64,000 nucleotides of DNA from Dongia_B soli (GTDB taxonomy: Bacteria; Pseudomonadota; Alphaproteobacteria; Dongiales; Dongiaceae): the NCBI RefSeq assembly GCF_034044715.1, contig NZ_JAXCLW010000002.1, positions 1,116,001-1,180,000 of the forward strand, in the 5' to 3' direction. The notes beneath the pieces were generated by a model that was not told the DNA's origin, ran no database searches, and saw nothing but the letters and a program-made list of their open reading frames with translations. Positions 25,878 to 35,601 of the stretch are shown here, one piece after another (the first letter of the stretch is position 1; every line of letters starts with the position of its first letter). The position numbers and the translations under genes are program-made.

Positions 25878-26057
25878 ATGATCATCACTTTCGGCGGCCA
25901 GGAAGTGACTTTCGGCGGGCAATCGATCGAATTCGGCCCACCGGAAATGCCGCTGGCATCAGCCCCACTGGCGTCAGCCTCACCGCCCTCCGGCTCTCCA
26001 GCATCCGGCGACCTGGAAGCGAACAAATCCGCAAGCGACGAGCCGCCAACATCGTAG
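25878..26057 (+). CDS. 59-residue FGGQ-repeat small protein coupled to the beta-helix gene
   Basis: An ATG at 25878 sits 6-8 bases after a perfect AAGGAGG that overlaps the stop of the upstream gene. The product begins MIITFGGQEVTFGGQSIEFG, three tandem copies of a six- or seven-residue unit [IV]xFGGQ[ES]. A Pro/Ala/Ser-rich low-complexity tail with internal repeats (PLASAPLASASPPS) follows. No known family. The coupling and Shine-Dalgarno argue that it is translated. The repeated strand could form a small beta-assembly with the beta-helix protein. Confidence 0.6.
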   Translation: MIITFGGQEVTFGGQSIEFGPPEMPLASAPLASASPPSGSPASGDLEANKSASDEPPTS

Positions 26058-26085
26058 CCGGCCGCCGCCAAGTATGTGGTGAAAC

Positions 26086-27693
26086 TTAAACCGCCGGCGT
26101 CAGGTCGATCTGATAGAGATCGCGGTTCTTCAGGTCCTTCAGGGTGACGGTCATCACCTCGGTGGCGCCGTCGATTTTGACATGGCCGAAGAACTGCATC
26201 TCGTCCAGTGGCGAGAGATTTTCCTGACCTGCCGCCGGCGCCTTGATGAACTTCAGTTCCGGCCCGAAGGTGCCATCCAGTTTATTGGGACCGTAGGTAC
26301 CGGCATTGAGCGGGCCGGAAACGAATTCCCAGAAGGGCGCGAAGTCCTGGAACTTCGCCTTGTCCGGATTGTAGTAATGCGCTGCCGTGTAATGCACATC
26401 GGCGGTGAGCCAGACGGTATTGACGATGCCGTTCTGCTTGATGAAGCGCAGCAAATCGGCCAGCTCCAATTCGCGTCCCTTGGCCGGGCCGTCATCCTGG
26501 TTGGCGATGGCTTCGAAATTGAGCGTGCCATCTTTCTGCTTGTCCGGCACCACGACGCCGAGCGGCATGTCGGAGGCCAGCACCTTCCAGGTCGCATTGC
26601 TGGCGAGTAGCGCCTGTTTCAGCCAGCGGATCTGTTGCGGTCCCATAAAGGCGGTGTCAGCGCCTGGCTTGTCCTGGAGATCCTTGCTGTTGTCGCCGCG
26701 ATAGCTGCGCTGGTCCAGCATGAAGACATCGAGCGACGGGCCGTAGTGGATGACGCGGTAGACCTGCTCCGGCCGGTTGGCATCGAGCCGTATCGGCATA
26801 TATTCGTGCCAGGCGCGGCTGGCATGGGCAGACAGCAGCGCGAGACTTTTGATCTTGTAGCGGTCGTCGTCGAGAATTTGCTGCGGATACCAGTTGTTGC
26901 GGGTCTCATGGTCGTCCCATTGCGCCAAAATCGGGACGCCTGCATTGAAGCCGCGCAGATTTTCATCCATCAGATTGTATCGGTAGTTGCCGCGATATTC
27001 CGCCAGTGTCTCCGCGACCTTCGATTTTTCCTCGGTGACGATATTGGTCCAGACCTTGCCGTTCGGCAGTGTCACTTTTGGCGTCACGATACCATCGGCA
27101 TAGATACTGTCGCCGGAATGAATGAAGAAGTCTGGATTGAGCGAGGCCATCTCTTTCCAGATCGTCATGCCGCCGATTTCGGGATTGATGCCCCAGCCTT
27201 GGCCGACGACATCGCCGCTCCAGACAAAGGTGATATCCCGCTTGCCCGCCGGCGCGGTGCGGAAGCGACCACTCACCGGCTCGCTGAGACTTTTGAGATC
27301 ACTTAAATCCTCAAACTGCACCCGGTAGAACACATCCTGTCCCGCCGGCAGACCTTGCAGAACGGCGCGGGCGGTAAAATCGGTCACGTCCAAGGCAGCC
27401 GGGCCCACGAGACGCCGCGTATCCTTGAAGCTTTCCGTCGTGGCGTAGTCGACGATCATGCGCGCCGGCCGATCGACCCGAGCCCAGACCACCCCGCCAT
27501 CGGCGCCGATATCGCCGCTTTGCACACCATGACCGATGACCGGCCGGTCCAATGCCGCCAGGCTCGGTTTCGGAAAAAGCGAGCCGCCGAAACCGAGCGC
27601 AGCGGCGCCACCGCCGAGCAATCCGGCACGCAAGACCTGCCGGCGGGATCGCGGCAGCAGCATTTGAGAAGGTTTGGACAAAGGGCGATACAT
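26086..27693 (-). CDS. phoD: PhoD-family alkaline phosphatase/phosphodiesterase, Tat-exported
   Basis: A 535-residue enzyme with a twin-arginine signal (RSRRQVLRAGLLGGGAAALGFGG). An N-terminal PhoD_N Ig-like domain spans about 50-150 and a metallophosphoesterase core follows. Metal-binding motifs are FVWSGDVVGQGWG, DFFIHSGDSIYADG, AQWDDHETRNN and WLTADVHYTAAHYYNPD. PhoD uses Fe3+ and Ca2+ to hydrolyse phosphate mono- and diesters in the periplasm. AAGGAGA 6 bases before 27693 fixes the start. Its neighbour on the other strand is a broken phosphate transporter gene. Confidence 0.92.
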   Translation of the reverse strand: MYRPLSKPSQMLLPRSRRQVLRAGLLGGGAAALGFGGSLFPKPSLAALDRPVIGHGVQSGDIGADGGVVWARVDRPARMIVDYATTESFKDTRRLVGPAALDVTDFTARAVLQGLPAGQDVFYRVQFEDLSDLKSLSEPVSGRFRTAPAGKRDITFVWSGDVVGQGWGINPEIGGMTIWKEMASLNPDFFIHSGDSIYADGIVTPKVTLPNGKVWTNIVTEEKSKVAETLAEYRGNYRYNLMDENLRGFNAGVPILAQWDDHETRNNWYPQQILDDDRYKIKSLALLSAHASRAWHEYMPIRLDANRPEQVYRVIHYGPSLDVFMLDQRSYRGDNSKDLQDKPGADTAFMGPQQIRWLKQALLASNATWKVLASDMPLGVVVPDKQKDGTLNFEAIANQDDGPAKGRELELADLLRFIKQNGIVNTVWLTADVHYTAAHYYNPDKAKFQDFAPFWEFVSGPLNAGTYGPNKLDGTFGPELKFIKAPAAGQENLSPLDEMQFFGHVKIDGATEVMTVTLKDLKNRDLYQIDLTPAV

Positions 27694-27971
27694 CGCGGTC
27701 TCCTTCTTCCGGCAGAGAAAGATAGGAGCCGCAGCCTAGCGAGCCGTCGGTTGCAGCGGCGTGACCATTGGGTTGCTTTTTGACGTCTGCCCGCGTTGCG
27801 CTGGTGCTAACCTTCAGCAGGTTTTTCCTTAAAATTCCACTTAACTTTTAACGGAAGCGTAACACGCCCGTCATCGGCTCTCTCCACGTCTCCCTGTTGA
27901 GCCCAGATCCACCGGCACGAGCTCATCCCGCTTTGCCGGCGTTTATCGTGGCGACTACTGGGGGAATTCGG

Positions 27972-28539
27972 ATGACACAAACTTCAGTTAATACGGCCCA
28001 CCTGCGGCCAGGGCGGTCGAGCTTGGTCGCGGGGGGGCGCCTTTGCGGCGATCATCGCGATCGGCGTTGCCTATTCGGCGGCGCATCTCATTCAGGATCT
28101 GTCGATTGCCCCGGCATCGACCGCCCTGCCCTATATCCTGCTCGGCGTCGCCCTGCTGATTGCCCTCGGCTTCGAATTCGTGAATGGCTTTCACGATACC
28201 GCCAATGCGGTGGCCACGGTCATCTATACCAACTCGCTTAGCCCGAATATCGCCGTGGTCTGGTCCGGCTTCTGGAACTTCATCGGCGTGCTGACCTCCA
28301 GCGGCGCGGTCGCTTTCGGCATCGTCTCCCTGCTGCCGGTCGAACTGATCCTGCAGGTGGGCAGCCAGGCCGGCTTCGCCATGGTCTTCGCCCTGCTGAT
28401 CGCCGCGATCATCTGGAATTTCGGCACTTGGTATTTCGGCCTGCGCTCTTCCAGCTCGCATACGCTGATCGGCTCGATCATCGGCGTCGGCCTGATGAAC
28501 CAGTTGATGGCGGCCGATGCCAACGGCACCAGCGGCGTC
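27972..28539 (+). pseudogene. pit: Truncated, frameshifted PiT-type inorganic phosphate transporter
   Basis: The frame opens with ATG 27972 (MTQTSVNTAHLRPGRSSLVAG) and shifts at a run of seven G (28031-28037); with six G it would read on into AFAAIIAIGVAYSAAHL. The rest is clearly PiT: FEFVNGFHDTANAVATVIYT, the phosphate-transporter signature, then SGFWNFIGVLTSSGAVAFGIV and SSSSHTLIGSIIGVGL. Homology stops abruptly after GTSGV at 28539, where the sequence becomes the tail of a CorA protein in another frame. More than half of a normal PiT is missing. Confidence 0.8.
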
Positions 28540-28540
28540 G

Positions 28541-28863
28541 GAAATGGAGGCAGCCGGTCTGCGCCCGGCGGTCGAACCGCTGGACATGCTTGGCCATGAT
28601 CTCGATCTCCTGAAGGATCGGGCCAGGCGGCTGCAGGATGAGATTGCCAATAAACAGGCCGAACGGACCACCACAATCTCTATATCCTGTCGATCGTCAC
28701 CACGATCTTCCTGCCGATCACGCTGATCACCGGCGTCTTCGGCATGAATGTCGGCGGCTTGCCCGGCCTGCAGAATGTCGAGGGCTTCTGGTGGGTAATG
28801 CTGGGGATGGCACTGACCGCGATCTGTTCGCTCATCCTGCTCTATTGGAAAAAGCTGTTCTGA
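28541..28863 (+). pseudogene. CorA/ZntB-type cation transporter C-terminal fragment
   Basis: Starting within a few bases of the PiT break, the sequence reads EMEAAGLRPAVEPLDMLGHD and on through LQDEIANKQAERTTT in one frame. After a one-base shift near 28670 it reads LYILSIVTTIFLPITLITGV then FGMNVGGLPGLQN to a stop at 28863. The GMN signature and two terminal helices identify the CorA/ZntB family. The N-terminal cytoplasmic funnel is absent, so this is a remnant. Confidence 0.8.
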
Positions 28864-28869
28864 ACGCCT

Positions 28870-31800
28870 TCAGTTCTTCCTGCCGGGGGCGATACTCAGT
28901 ACCGCGACCAGGCCGGCGGCATCATAGGGCTTGCGCAATTGCGCCACATTGGGATGGTCGAACTTTCCATCGACATCCTGCCCTGAGGCGAAGACTACAT
29001 ATAACTCAGGATGCTGGTCGCGGGCCTTCTGCGCCAATTCAAGGCCGGACATTTCCGGCAAGGCGATATCGGTCAAGAGCACATCCACCGCATCGCTCGC
29101 AAGAAGGCGGAGCGCATCGGCGGCATTCGTTGCTGCGACCACCGAATGCCCCAGGCTGACCAGCAGTTCCGAGGTTGTGGCGCACACCAGATCGTCGTCC
29201 TCCACCAGCAGGATACGGAAGGCGCCGGCGGTCAAGCCATCCGGCCTCGCCATATCGCCTTTTGCTAGGAAGGCCTTCCCGTCAACCGCACGCTGCTGCT
29301 GGTTGCGCAATACATGACGGATCTTCCTGGCCAGCGCTTCGCGTGTATAGGGCTTGCTCAGCAATTCGATACCTTCATCGAGCCGTCCGCCATGCACAAT
29401 GGCATTGTCGGTATAGCCCGAGGTGAACAGCACCGCGATATTGGGGAGCCGCTCCCGCGCCTTCTTTGCCAGGACGGGACTGCGCAAGGGGCCCGGCATG
29501 ACGACATCGGTGAACAGCAAATCGACCGGCATGCCGCTCTCGATGATGGCAAGGGCGTTTTGCGCATCCCGTGCCTTCAAGACCCGGTAGCCGAAATCCA
29601 CCAGCATCTCGACCACGGTGGTGCGGACTTCCTCGTCGTCCTCAACAACCAGCACTGTCTCCGTACCGCCGGTCACGGGACCGGCCTCGATCTCGGTCGC
29701 GACATCCTCCTCCTGCCGCACGCGCGGCAAGTAGAGGCGCACCGTCGTTCCATGTCCCGGCTCGCTATAGATTTTGATATGGCCGTCCGACTGCTTCACG
29801 AAACCATAGACCATGCTAAGGCCAAGACCAGTGCCCTGCCCTTCAGGCTTAGTTGTGAAAAAGGGTTCGAAGACATGTTCCATGACCTCGGCCGGAATGC
29901 CGCAGCCGGTATCGGTTACCGCCAGCATGACATATTGACCCGGGCTGACATCGGCATGGCGGTCGGTATAGAGATCATCGAGCGAGGCATTGCCGGCTTC
30001 GATGGTCAGCTTGCCGTGCCCATTCATGGCATCGCGCGCATTGATCGCCAGGTTGAGCAGCGCATTTTCGACCTGGGACGGATCGACCAGGGTGTTCCAC
30101 AAGCCACCGGCAATCACCGTCTCGATCTCGATGCCATCGCCCAGCGCGCGCCGCAGCATGTCGTCGAGCCCGCGCACGAAACGGCCGAGATTGACAACTT
30201 TCGGCGCCAGCGGCTGGCGGCGGCCGAAGGCAAGCAGCTGCGCGGCAAGCTTGGAGCCGCGGGAAACGCCGGCCAAGGCATTGCGCACGCGCCGTTCCGC
30301 CTTCTCATTCCCGGCCAGGTCCCGGGCGAGCAATTGCAAATTGCCGCCGATCACCTGCAACAGATTATTGAAGTCATGGGCGACACCGCCGGTCAGCTTG
30401 CCCACGGCTTCCATCTTCTGCGCGACGCGCAGCGCTTCCTCGGCGCGCTTGACGGCCAGGGCAGCTTCCTTGTCCGCGGTGACGTCGCGGCCTACGCCAT
30501 GCACGAGATCGCTGCCGGGATCGGGCGACAAGGTCCAAGAGATCCAGCGCCAATTGCCGTCAGCCGTGCGCACCTGATTTTCATGATGCACCGGATGGCC
30601 GCGATCCCACATACCTTCAAAAACCGCCGACATCCGTTCGACATCATCGGGATGAACGAGGGCGGAAAAGCGGCGGGTCAGCAAAGAATAGCGGTCGTAA
30701 CCCAGCACCCGCGACCAGGACGGACTGACCCGCAGCAACCGCCCCTGATGATCGGCCACGACCAGGAGGTCCTCGCTCAAGTCCCAAAGACGGTCGCGTT
30801 CGGCGACAGTGCTGGTGACGCGCTGTTCCAGCGTATCGTTGAGTTCTCGCAGCGCCGCTTCGGCCTTCTTGCGTTCTCCAATCTCGCTCTGCGCCGCCTG
30901 ATAGAGCCGGGCGTTGTCGATGGCGATTGCAGCCTGGGCCGCTATGCCGATAAGTATCCGCTCGGCACGCTCGGTGAAGATGCCGGCTTCGGGGTGGCCG
31001 AAAAAGAGACCGCCCAAAACCTCACCGGAGCGCGAGACGACCGGCGCAGCGAGATAACTGCAGACCGGCAGATGCCCCTTCGGCATACCGAAATGCGGAT
31101 CGTTTTTTCCGTAACGCGGATCCTTGGTGATGTCATCTGAGCGGACGATACCTTCGCCCAGGAATGTCGGGGCGAAAACCGACGTATTGCGCGGCATGGG
31201 AAATTTGGAAAAAGCCTCGCGCGGCACGCCGGACAAGGTATAGAGCATATAGCTCTCGCCGTGGCGATCGATCACATTGTAGAAGAACGACCCGAAGGCC
31301 GCCCCCGTCAATTCGGTCGCTGCATCGGTGACGATCTGTACCGCCCGGCCAAGATCGAGTTCCGCAGCGACGACAGTGCCGACGCGATTCAGCACTTCCA
31401 GCGTATGCGCCTCTTCCCGCAGCTTCTGTTCGGTTTCGCGGCGGATGTGAGCAAGTTGCAGGTTGCTGGAGACGCGGGCGACCAGCTCGCGCGTGGAAAA
31501 CGGTTTGGTTAGATAATCGTCGGCGCCAGCCTCCAGGCCTTCGACCCGCGCTTCCTCGCCTGCCCGCGCCGATAACAGCAGGACCGGTATTTCGCGCAAG
31601 GCCGGATCAGCGCGTAATTCCCGCAACAGGCCGAAGCCGTCCAGGTGCGGCATCATCACATCCGAGAGAACCAGGTTGGGCGGGCTCCGGCGCGCAATCT
31701 CCAAAGCCTCGGCTCCATCCGCTGCCGCTTCCACCTGATAGCCATGCGAGTTCAAAAGCCGGCACAGATAGTCGCGCAGATCGGCATTGTCGTCGACCAC

Positions 31801-33765
31801 CAAGATCCGCTTATCGGGTGCCGCTGCCGTGATCGGTTCAGTGGTGGAAAGGAACGCATCGACAGGTGCATCGCTGCCTTGATTGCCGGGGAGCCAGCGC
31901 AGGGCTTCCTCGACATAGCTTTGCACCCGCAAGCTGGTGGATGCGGGCATCTCTTCGCCGACGATATGCTCCCCGGCGAGATGTGCTGTTCCAAACGGCA
32001 GCGTTACCGTGAAAGCGGAACCCCGCCCGATTGTGCTTTCCACCCCGATGGTGCCGCCATGCAGCTTCACCAGTTCCTCGACCAAAGCGAGGCCGATGCC
32101 GCTGCCTTCAATGGTCCGTCCCCTGGCGCCTTCCACCCGGTGAAAGCGATCGAACAGTCGCGGCAATTCCTCGGGCGGGACGCCGGTGCCCGTATCCGCG
32201 ACCACCAGTTCCGCCGCTCGGCCGTTTTGTGACGGGCGGATCGTCACGGAAACCTCGCCCTCGAAGGTGAATTTGAAAGCATTGGAGAGAAGGTTGAGAA
32301 CAACTTTCTCCCACATATCGCGATCGACATAGACCGGCTCTGGCAAGGGTTCGCAATCGACGCGAAAGATCAAACCAGCCTTTTCCATCGCCGAGCGGAA
32401 GCTTGACGCCAATTCCGAGGTGAAGGTGGCGAGATCGGTCGATGTGTAACTGATCTGTATCCGGCCGGCCTCGATGCGGGAGAAATCCAGCAGGGTATTG
32501 ACCAGTTTCAGCAGGCGGAGACCATTGCGATGGGTGACTTCGACCAACGGACGAATGTTTGTCGCCGCATCGTCCTGCGGCCGCGCCATCAACTCCTCCA
32601 GCGGCCCCAGCATCAGCGTCAAGGGTGTCCGGAATTCGTGGCTGATATTCGAAAAGAAGATCGTCTTCGCCCGATCGATTTCCGCCAGCGCCTCGGCCCG
32701 GCGCCGTTCATCCTCATAGGCCTGGGCATTGGCGATGGCGGCACTCATCTGGCCAGCCAGGAGATTGAGGAAACCTTCATAATTTTCGTCGAACAGGCGG
32801 AAAGGATTCAAGCCGACCACAAGGACGCCGGCCCGGCCTGTTTCACCCGACGGCAGGATCGGCAGGACCGCCGCCCTGCTCGGCGGCTGGGGCCAGGCGC
32901 CGGTTGGCAGGTCCGCATCGAAAAGGGCCGAGAGATCTTCGACCAAGCGAAGCTGATGATCGTTCAAGACTCCGCCGAGCGGCCAGATGGTCTGGCCCTT
33001 TTCATCGGCGGTCTCTGGCGCCGCTTGATGACCCCGATCGATGCCACAGCTGCCGGCCAGGGAAATGCGCCCGTCCTCAGGGTCAGCCACATACAGCATG
33101 GCAAAGGGAATATCGTAAGGATCTGCCGCCAAGGACCGTGCGCTTCGTTCGCAGGCCTCACGCCAGCTCCGGGCATCGACCGTGGCAGCCGCCGTCTCTC
33201 GCAACAACATCAATTGCCGCTCGCCGATGACCCGTTTGGTGTCGTCGGTATTCGCGCAGATAATCCCACCCGCGCTGTCGTCGTCATTCGGAATCGGGCT
33301 ATAGGAAAAGGTATAATAGGTTTCTTCTGGATAGCCGCTTCGCTCCATGATCAGGAGCTGTTCTTCGACGTAAGTACCCTCGATGCCGGTCATGGCGGTC
33401 GCCAGCATGGGGCCGATATCGGTCCAGATTTCCTGCCACACAACGGAGGTGGGCCGGCCGAGGGCATGCGGATGCTTGCCGCCGATGATCGATCTGTAAG
33501 CATCGTTGTAGAAAAAGATCAGCTCCTGGCCCCAACCGATCCAGATCGGCTGGCGCGAGGTCAGCATGATGCGGATGGCGGTCTTCAGGCTCTTCGGCCA
33601 GTTTTCCGGCACCCCGAGCGGTGTCGCACTCCAGTCATAGGCGCGCATGAGGGCGCCCATTTCCCCGCCGCCAGCAAGAAAACTCGGCATTTCACACCAC
33701 CGGGCGTACCGGATCCGGGCGAGCCCGCTTTGTTCAAGCCTTTCTCTCCGCTTGGAAGCGTCCAT
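28870..33765 (-). CDS. Hybrid sensor protein with two histidine kinase modules and three receivers
   Basis: A 1,631-residue cytoplasmic protein with no clear membrane helices. Domain order: PAS-like (about 40-185), GAF (190-350), HisKA with H376 in SHEFRTPLT, HATPase (480-592), receiver 1 (653-770, D702), GAF (800-955), PAS (995-1095), a second HisKA with H1130 in GGVAHDFNN, HATPase (1225-1350), receiver 2 (1370-1490, D1420), receiver 3 (1516-1628, D1566). Both kinase modules keep their phospho-histidine and N/G boxes. It may integrate two signals. No DNA-binding output or separate regulator is adjacent. A 608-codon plus-strand frame inside is antisense. Confidence 0.9.
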   Translation of the reverse strand: MDASKRRERLEQSGLARIRYARWCEMPSFLAGGGEMGALMRAYDWSATPLGVPENWPKSLKTAIRIMLTSRQPIWIGWGQELIFFYNDAYRSIIGGKHPHALGRPTSVVWQEIWTDIGPMLATAMTGIEGTYVEEQLLIMERSGYPEETYYTFSYSPIPNDDDSAGGIICANTDDTKRVIGERQLMLLRETAAATVDARSWREACERSARSLAADPYDIPFAMLYVADPEDGRISLAGSCGIDRGHQAAPETADEKGQTIWPLGGVLNDHQLRLVEDLSALFDADLPTGAWPQPPSRAAVLPILPSGETGRAGVLVVGLNPFRLFDENYEGFLNLLAGQMSAAIANAQAYEDERRRAEALAEIDRAKTIFFSNISHEFRTPLTLMLGPLEELMARPQDDAATNIRPLVEVTHRNGLRLLKLVNTLLDFSRIEAGRIQISYTSTDLATFTSELASSFRSAMEKAGLIFRVDCEPLPEPVYVDRDMWEKVVLNLLSNAFKFTFEGEVSVTIRPSQNGRAAELVVADTGTGVPPEELPRLFDRFHRVEGARGRTIEGSGIGLALVEELVKLHGGTIGVESTIGRGSAFTVTLPFGTAHLAGEHIVGEEMPASTSLRVQSYVEEALRWLPGNQGSDAPVDAFLSTTEPITAAAPDKRILVVDDNADLRDYLCRLLNSHGYQVEAAADGAEALEIARRSPPNLVLSDVMMPHLDGFGLLRELRADPALREIPVLLLSARAGEEARVEGLEAGADDYLTKPFSTRELVARVSSNLQLAHIRRETEQKLREEAHTLEVLNRVGTVVAAELDLGRAVQIVTDAATELTGAAFGSFFYNVIDRHGESYMLYTLSGVPREAFSKFPMPRNTSVFAPTFLGEGIVRSDDITKDPRYGKNDPHFGMPKGHLPVCSYLAAPVVSRSGEVLGGLFFGHPEAGIFTERAERILIGIAAQAAIAIDNARLYQAAQSEIGERKKAEAALRELNDTLEQRVTSTVAERDRLWDLSEDLLVVADHQGRLLRVSPSWSRVLGYDRYSLLTRRFSALVHPDDVERMSAVFEGMWDRGHPVHHENQVRTADGNWRWISWTLSPDPGSDLVHGVGRDVTADKEAALAVKRAEEALRVAQKMEAVGKLTGGVAHDFNNLLQVIGGNLQLLARDLAGNEKAERRVRNALAGVSRGSKLAAQLLAFGRRQPLAPKVVNLGRFVRGLDDMLRRALGDGIEIETVIAGGLWNTLVDPSQVENALLNLAINARDAMNGHGKLTIEAGNASLDDLYTDRHADVSPGQYVMLAVTDTGCGIPAEVMEHVFEPFFTTKPEGQGTGLGLSMVYGFVKQSDGHIKIYSEPGHGTTVRLYLPRVRQEEDVATEIEAGPVTGGTETVLVVEDDEEVRTTVVEMLVDFGYRVLKARDAQNALAIIESGMPVDLLFTDVVMPGPLRSPVLAKKARERLPNIAVLFTSGYTDNAIVHGGRLDEGIELLSKPYTREALARKIRHVLRNQQQRAVDGKAFLAKGDMARPDGLTAGAFRILLVEDDDLVCATTSELLVSLGHSVVAATNAADALRLLASDAVDVLLTDIALPEMSGLELAQKARDQHPELYVVFASGQDVDGKFDHPNVAQLRKPYDAAGLVAVLSIAPGRKN

Positions 33766-34134
33766 GCTCAGCCCTCAGGTGTAAGGGAATGTCGGTACAA
33801 GAGCAATAACCCGAATGACAGCGTGAGATACAAGTGCCGAATAGAGAGTGCAGCGCATCAGTGCACGAACATAAGATCCCAGGAGCGTTGCAGGAACCGG
33901 GTGTTCGTAACGGCAAAGTGTATGAAGATAAGTGGCTAAGCAAAAGCCAGCGAGCGCGAGACATCCACGGAATCCCTCGTCGAATGACGAACGGTAATAA
34001 TTGTGACCATCCCGGCGTCACCCGGCAACTCATCCAACAGGCAGAAATGATGCGGCGAGCGATCGGCATTTGCCGCATCATCTTCCTTACGCGCACTTGC
34101 TTTCGCCTCGCTATAGGCGACGGGCCATATGTAT
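33766..34134. other. Intergenic region upstream of the hybrid kinase
   Basis: 369 bases between two same-strand genes. It holds the hairpin listed separately and presumably the kinase promoter. No open frame here looks coding. Confidence 0.6.
34047..34081 (-). terminator. Candidate terminator of the decarboxylase gene
   Basis: A perfect 10-bp inverted repeat (ATGATGCGGC/GCCGCATCAT, 34047-34056 and 34072-34081) with a 15-base loop lies 54 bases past the decarboxylase stop. On the minus strand it is followed by TTTCTG, a weak T-tract. Confidence 0.4.
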
Positions 34135-35601
34135 CTAGCGGACTGCGCGCCAGGCCTGGATGATGGCTTCGACCGAACGATCGGCATCCGCCTCTGTCGT
34201 CGGCCAGGAAATCACCGAGAGACGCATGATCCAGCAGCCTTTCCATTTGGCGCCGCCGGCGAGACAGGTGCCGTCGGCCTGGAGGCGATCGATCACCGCA
34301 GCCGTCAGCTCGTCGCCGCGCTCGAGCGGCAGATCCGCGCCGAAACGCACCGCAACCTGATTGAGTGCGACCTCGTTCATGACGGCGATTCCCGGCTCCG
34401 CGGCCAAAGCGTTCGCCATGCGGCGCGCGATCCGGCAATGCCGGCCGACCATCTCGGCGATGCCCTCACGGCCCAAGGCGCGGATCATCGCCCAAGTGGC
34501 AAAGCCCCTGGCACGGCGCGAGAGTTCGGGAACGAAATAAGACGGGTTGCGCTCGCCTTCCGCCACAGCAGGCAGATAACTGGCGGTGATCGTCATGGCG
34601 CGACGATGCGCTTCGGCATCGCGCACAATGGCATAACCGCAGTCATAGGGCGTCTGCAGCCATTTATGACCATCCGTCGCCCATGAATCCGCCAGCTCGC
34701 AGCCGGCGGCTAAACTGGCCACCTCCGGACAGGCGCGGGCCCAAAGACCGAAGGCGCCATCGATATGCAGCCAAGCATCATGGCGATGGGCGATGTCGGC
34801 GATTTCGCTCATCGGATCGCAGGCCCCGGTATTGATCTGCCCGGCTTGTGCGATCGCGATGATCGGTCCGCTGCATCCGGCGATGGCAAATTTGAAGGCG
34901 GCGACCTGCATCCGTCCCATGTAATCGGTCGCGATGCGGATGACACGGTTATTGCCGAGCCCCAGGAACTGCAAGGCGGAAAAGACCGACGTATGTGCAT
35001 CATCGCCGATCAGCACGTCGACCGGCGGTGCGCCGAACAAACCCTGCGCTTCGACATCCCAGCCGGTCCGCCGCAAGACTTCGCCGCGCGCCGCCGCAAG
35101 ACAGGTGAAATTGGCGATAGTTGCGCCGGTGACGAACCCGACCGAACACTTGGACGGCAATTGCAGGAGATCGAGCAGCCAGCCGGCTGCAACCTCTTCG
35201 CAGGCGGCGGCGGAAGGGGTAGCCGTGTGCGAGCCGGTATTTTGCCCCCAGGCGCTGGTCAGCCAGTCGGCGGCGACACCGACGGGATGCGAAGCGCCGA
35301 TGACCCAACCGAAAAAACGCGGGCCGGTCATCGCACTCAGCCCATCCGCCGACAGCCGCACCAATTCGTCGATGACCGCAGCGCCGTCGCATCCTTTGGC
35401 CGGGAGATCCCGGGCAAAGACGTCGCGCATCTCGGCGAAGCTCTTTTCCGGCCATTGCTTTCGCTTATCCACAGACCTGCGGAATGCCAAAGCATGAGCC
35501 GCTGCCATGTTCAGCATGGCTTCATGACCGGCATTCCAGATGGGGTCCGGCAGCGTCGCTGAATTTCGATGAATGTCGGACGCGATCGGAGGCTCGTTCA
35601 T
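34135..35601 (-). CDS. Group II PLP-dependent amino acid decarboxylase-like protein
   Basis: A 488-residue AADC-fold protein. Features include GRFFGWVIGASHPVGVAADW-like residues near 95, GFVTGATIANFTCLAAAR for PLP phosphate, LHIDGAFGLWAR with the pyridine-nitrogen Asp, and DSWATDGHKWLQTPYDCG with the Schiff-base Lys. Many such proteins decarboxylate aromatic or acidic amino acids; the substrate cannot be inferred. ATG 35601 with GGGGAAG upstream is preferred to the frame opening at 35634. Confidence 0.85.
   Translation of the reverse strand: MNEPPIASDIHRNSATLPDPIWNAGHEAMLNMAAAHALAFRRSVDKRKQWPEKSFAEMRDVFARDLPAKGCDGAAVIDELVRLSADGLSAMTGPRFFGWVIGASHPVGVAADWLTSAWGQNTGSHTATPSAAACEEVAAGWLLDLLQLPSKCSVGFVTGATIANFTCLAAARGEVLRRTGWDVEAQGLFGAPPVDVLIGDDAHTSVFSALQFLGLGNNRVIRIATDYMGRMQVAAFKFAIAGCSGPIIAIAQAGQINTGACDPMSEIADIAHRHDAWLHIDGAFGLWARACPEVASLAAGCELADSWATDGHKWLQTPYDCGYAIVRDAEAHRRAMTITASYLPAVAEGERNPSYFVPELSRRARGFATWAMIRALGREGIAEMVGRHCRIARRMANALAAEPGIAVMNEVALNQVAVRFGADLPLERGDELTAAVIDRLQADGTCLAGGAKWKGCWIMRLSVISWPTTEADADRSVEAIIQAWRAVR

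Noticed and set aside
27694..27971. Possible Pho box between phoD and the phosphate transporter
   Set aside because: Fragments like CGTCAT occur but no two properly spaced seven-base units are visible.
29314..31140. Plus-strand open frame of 608 codons inside the kinase gene
   Set aside because: Antisense to conserved HisKA, HATPase and GAF domains, with no recognisable protein of its own.
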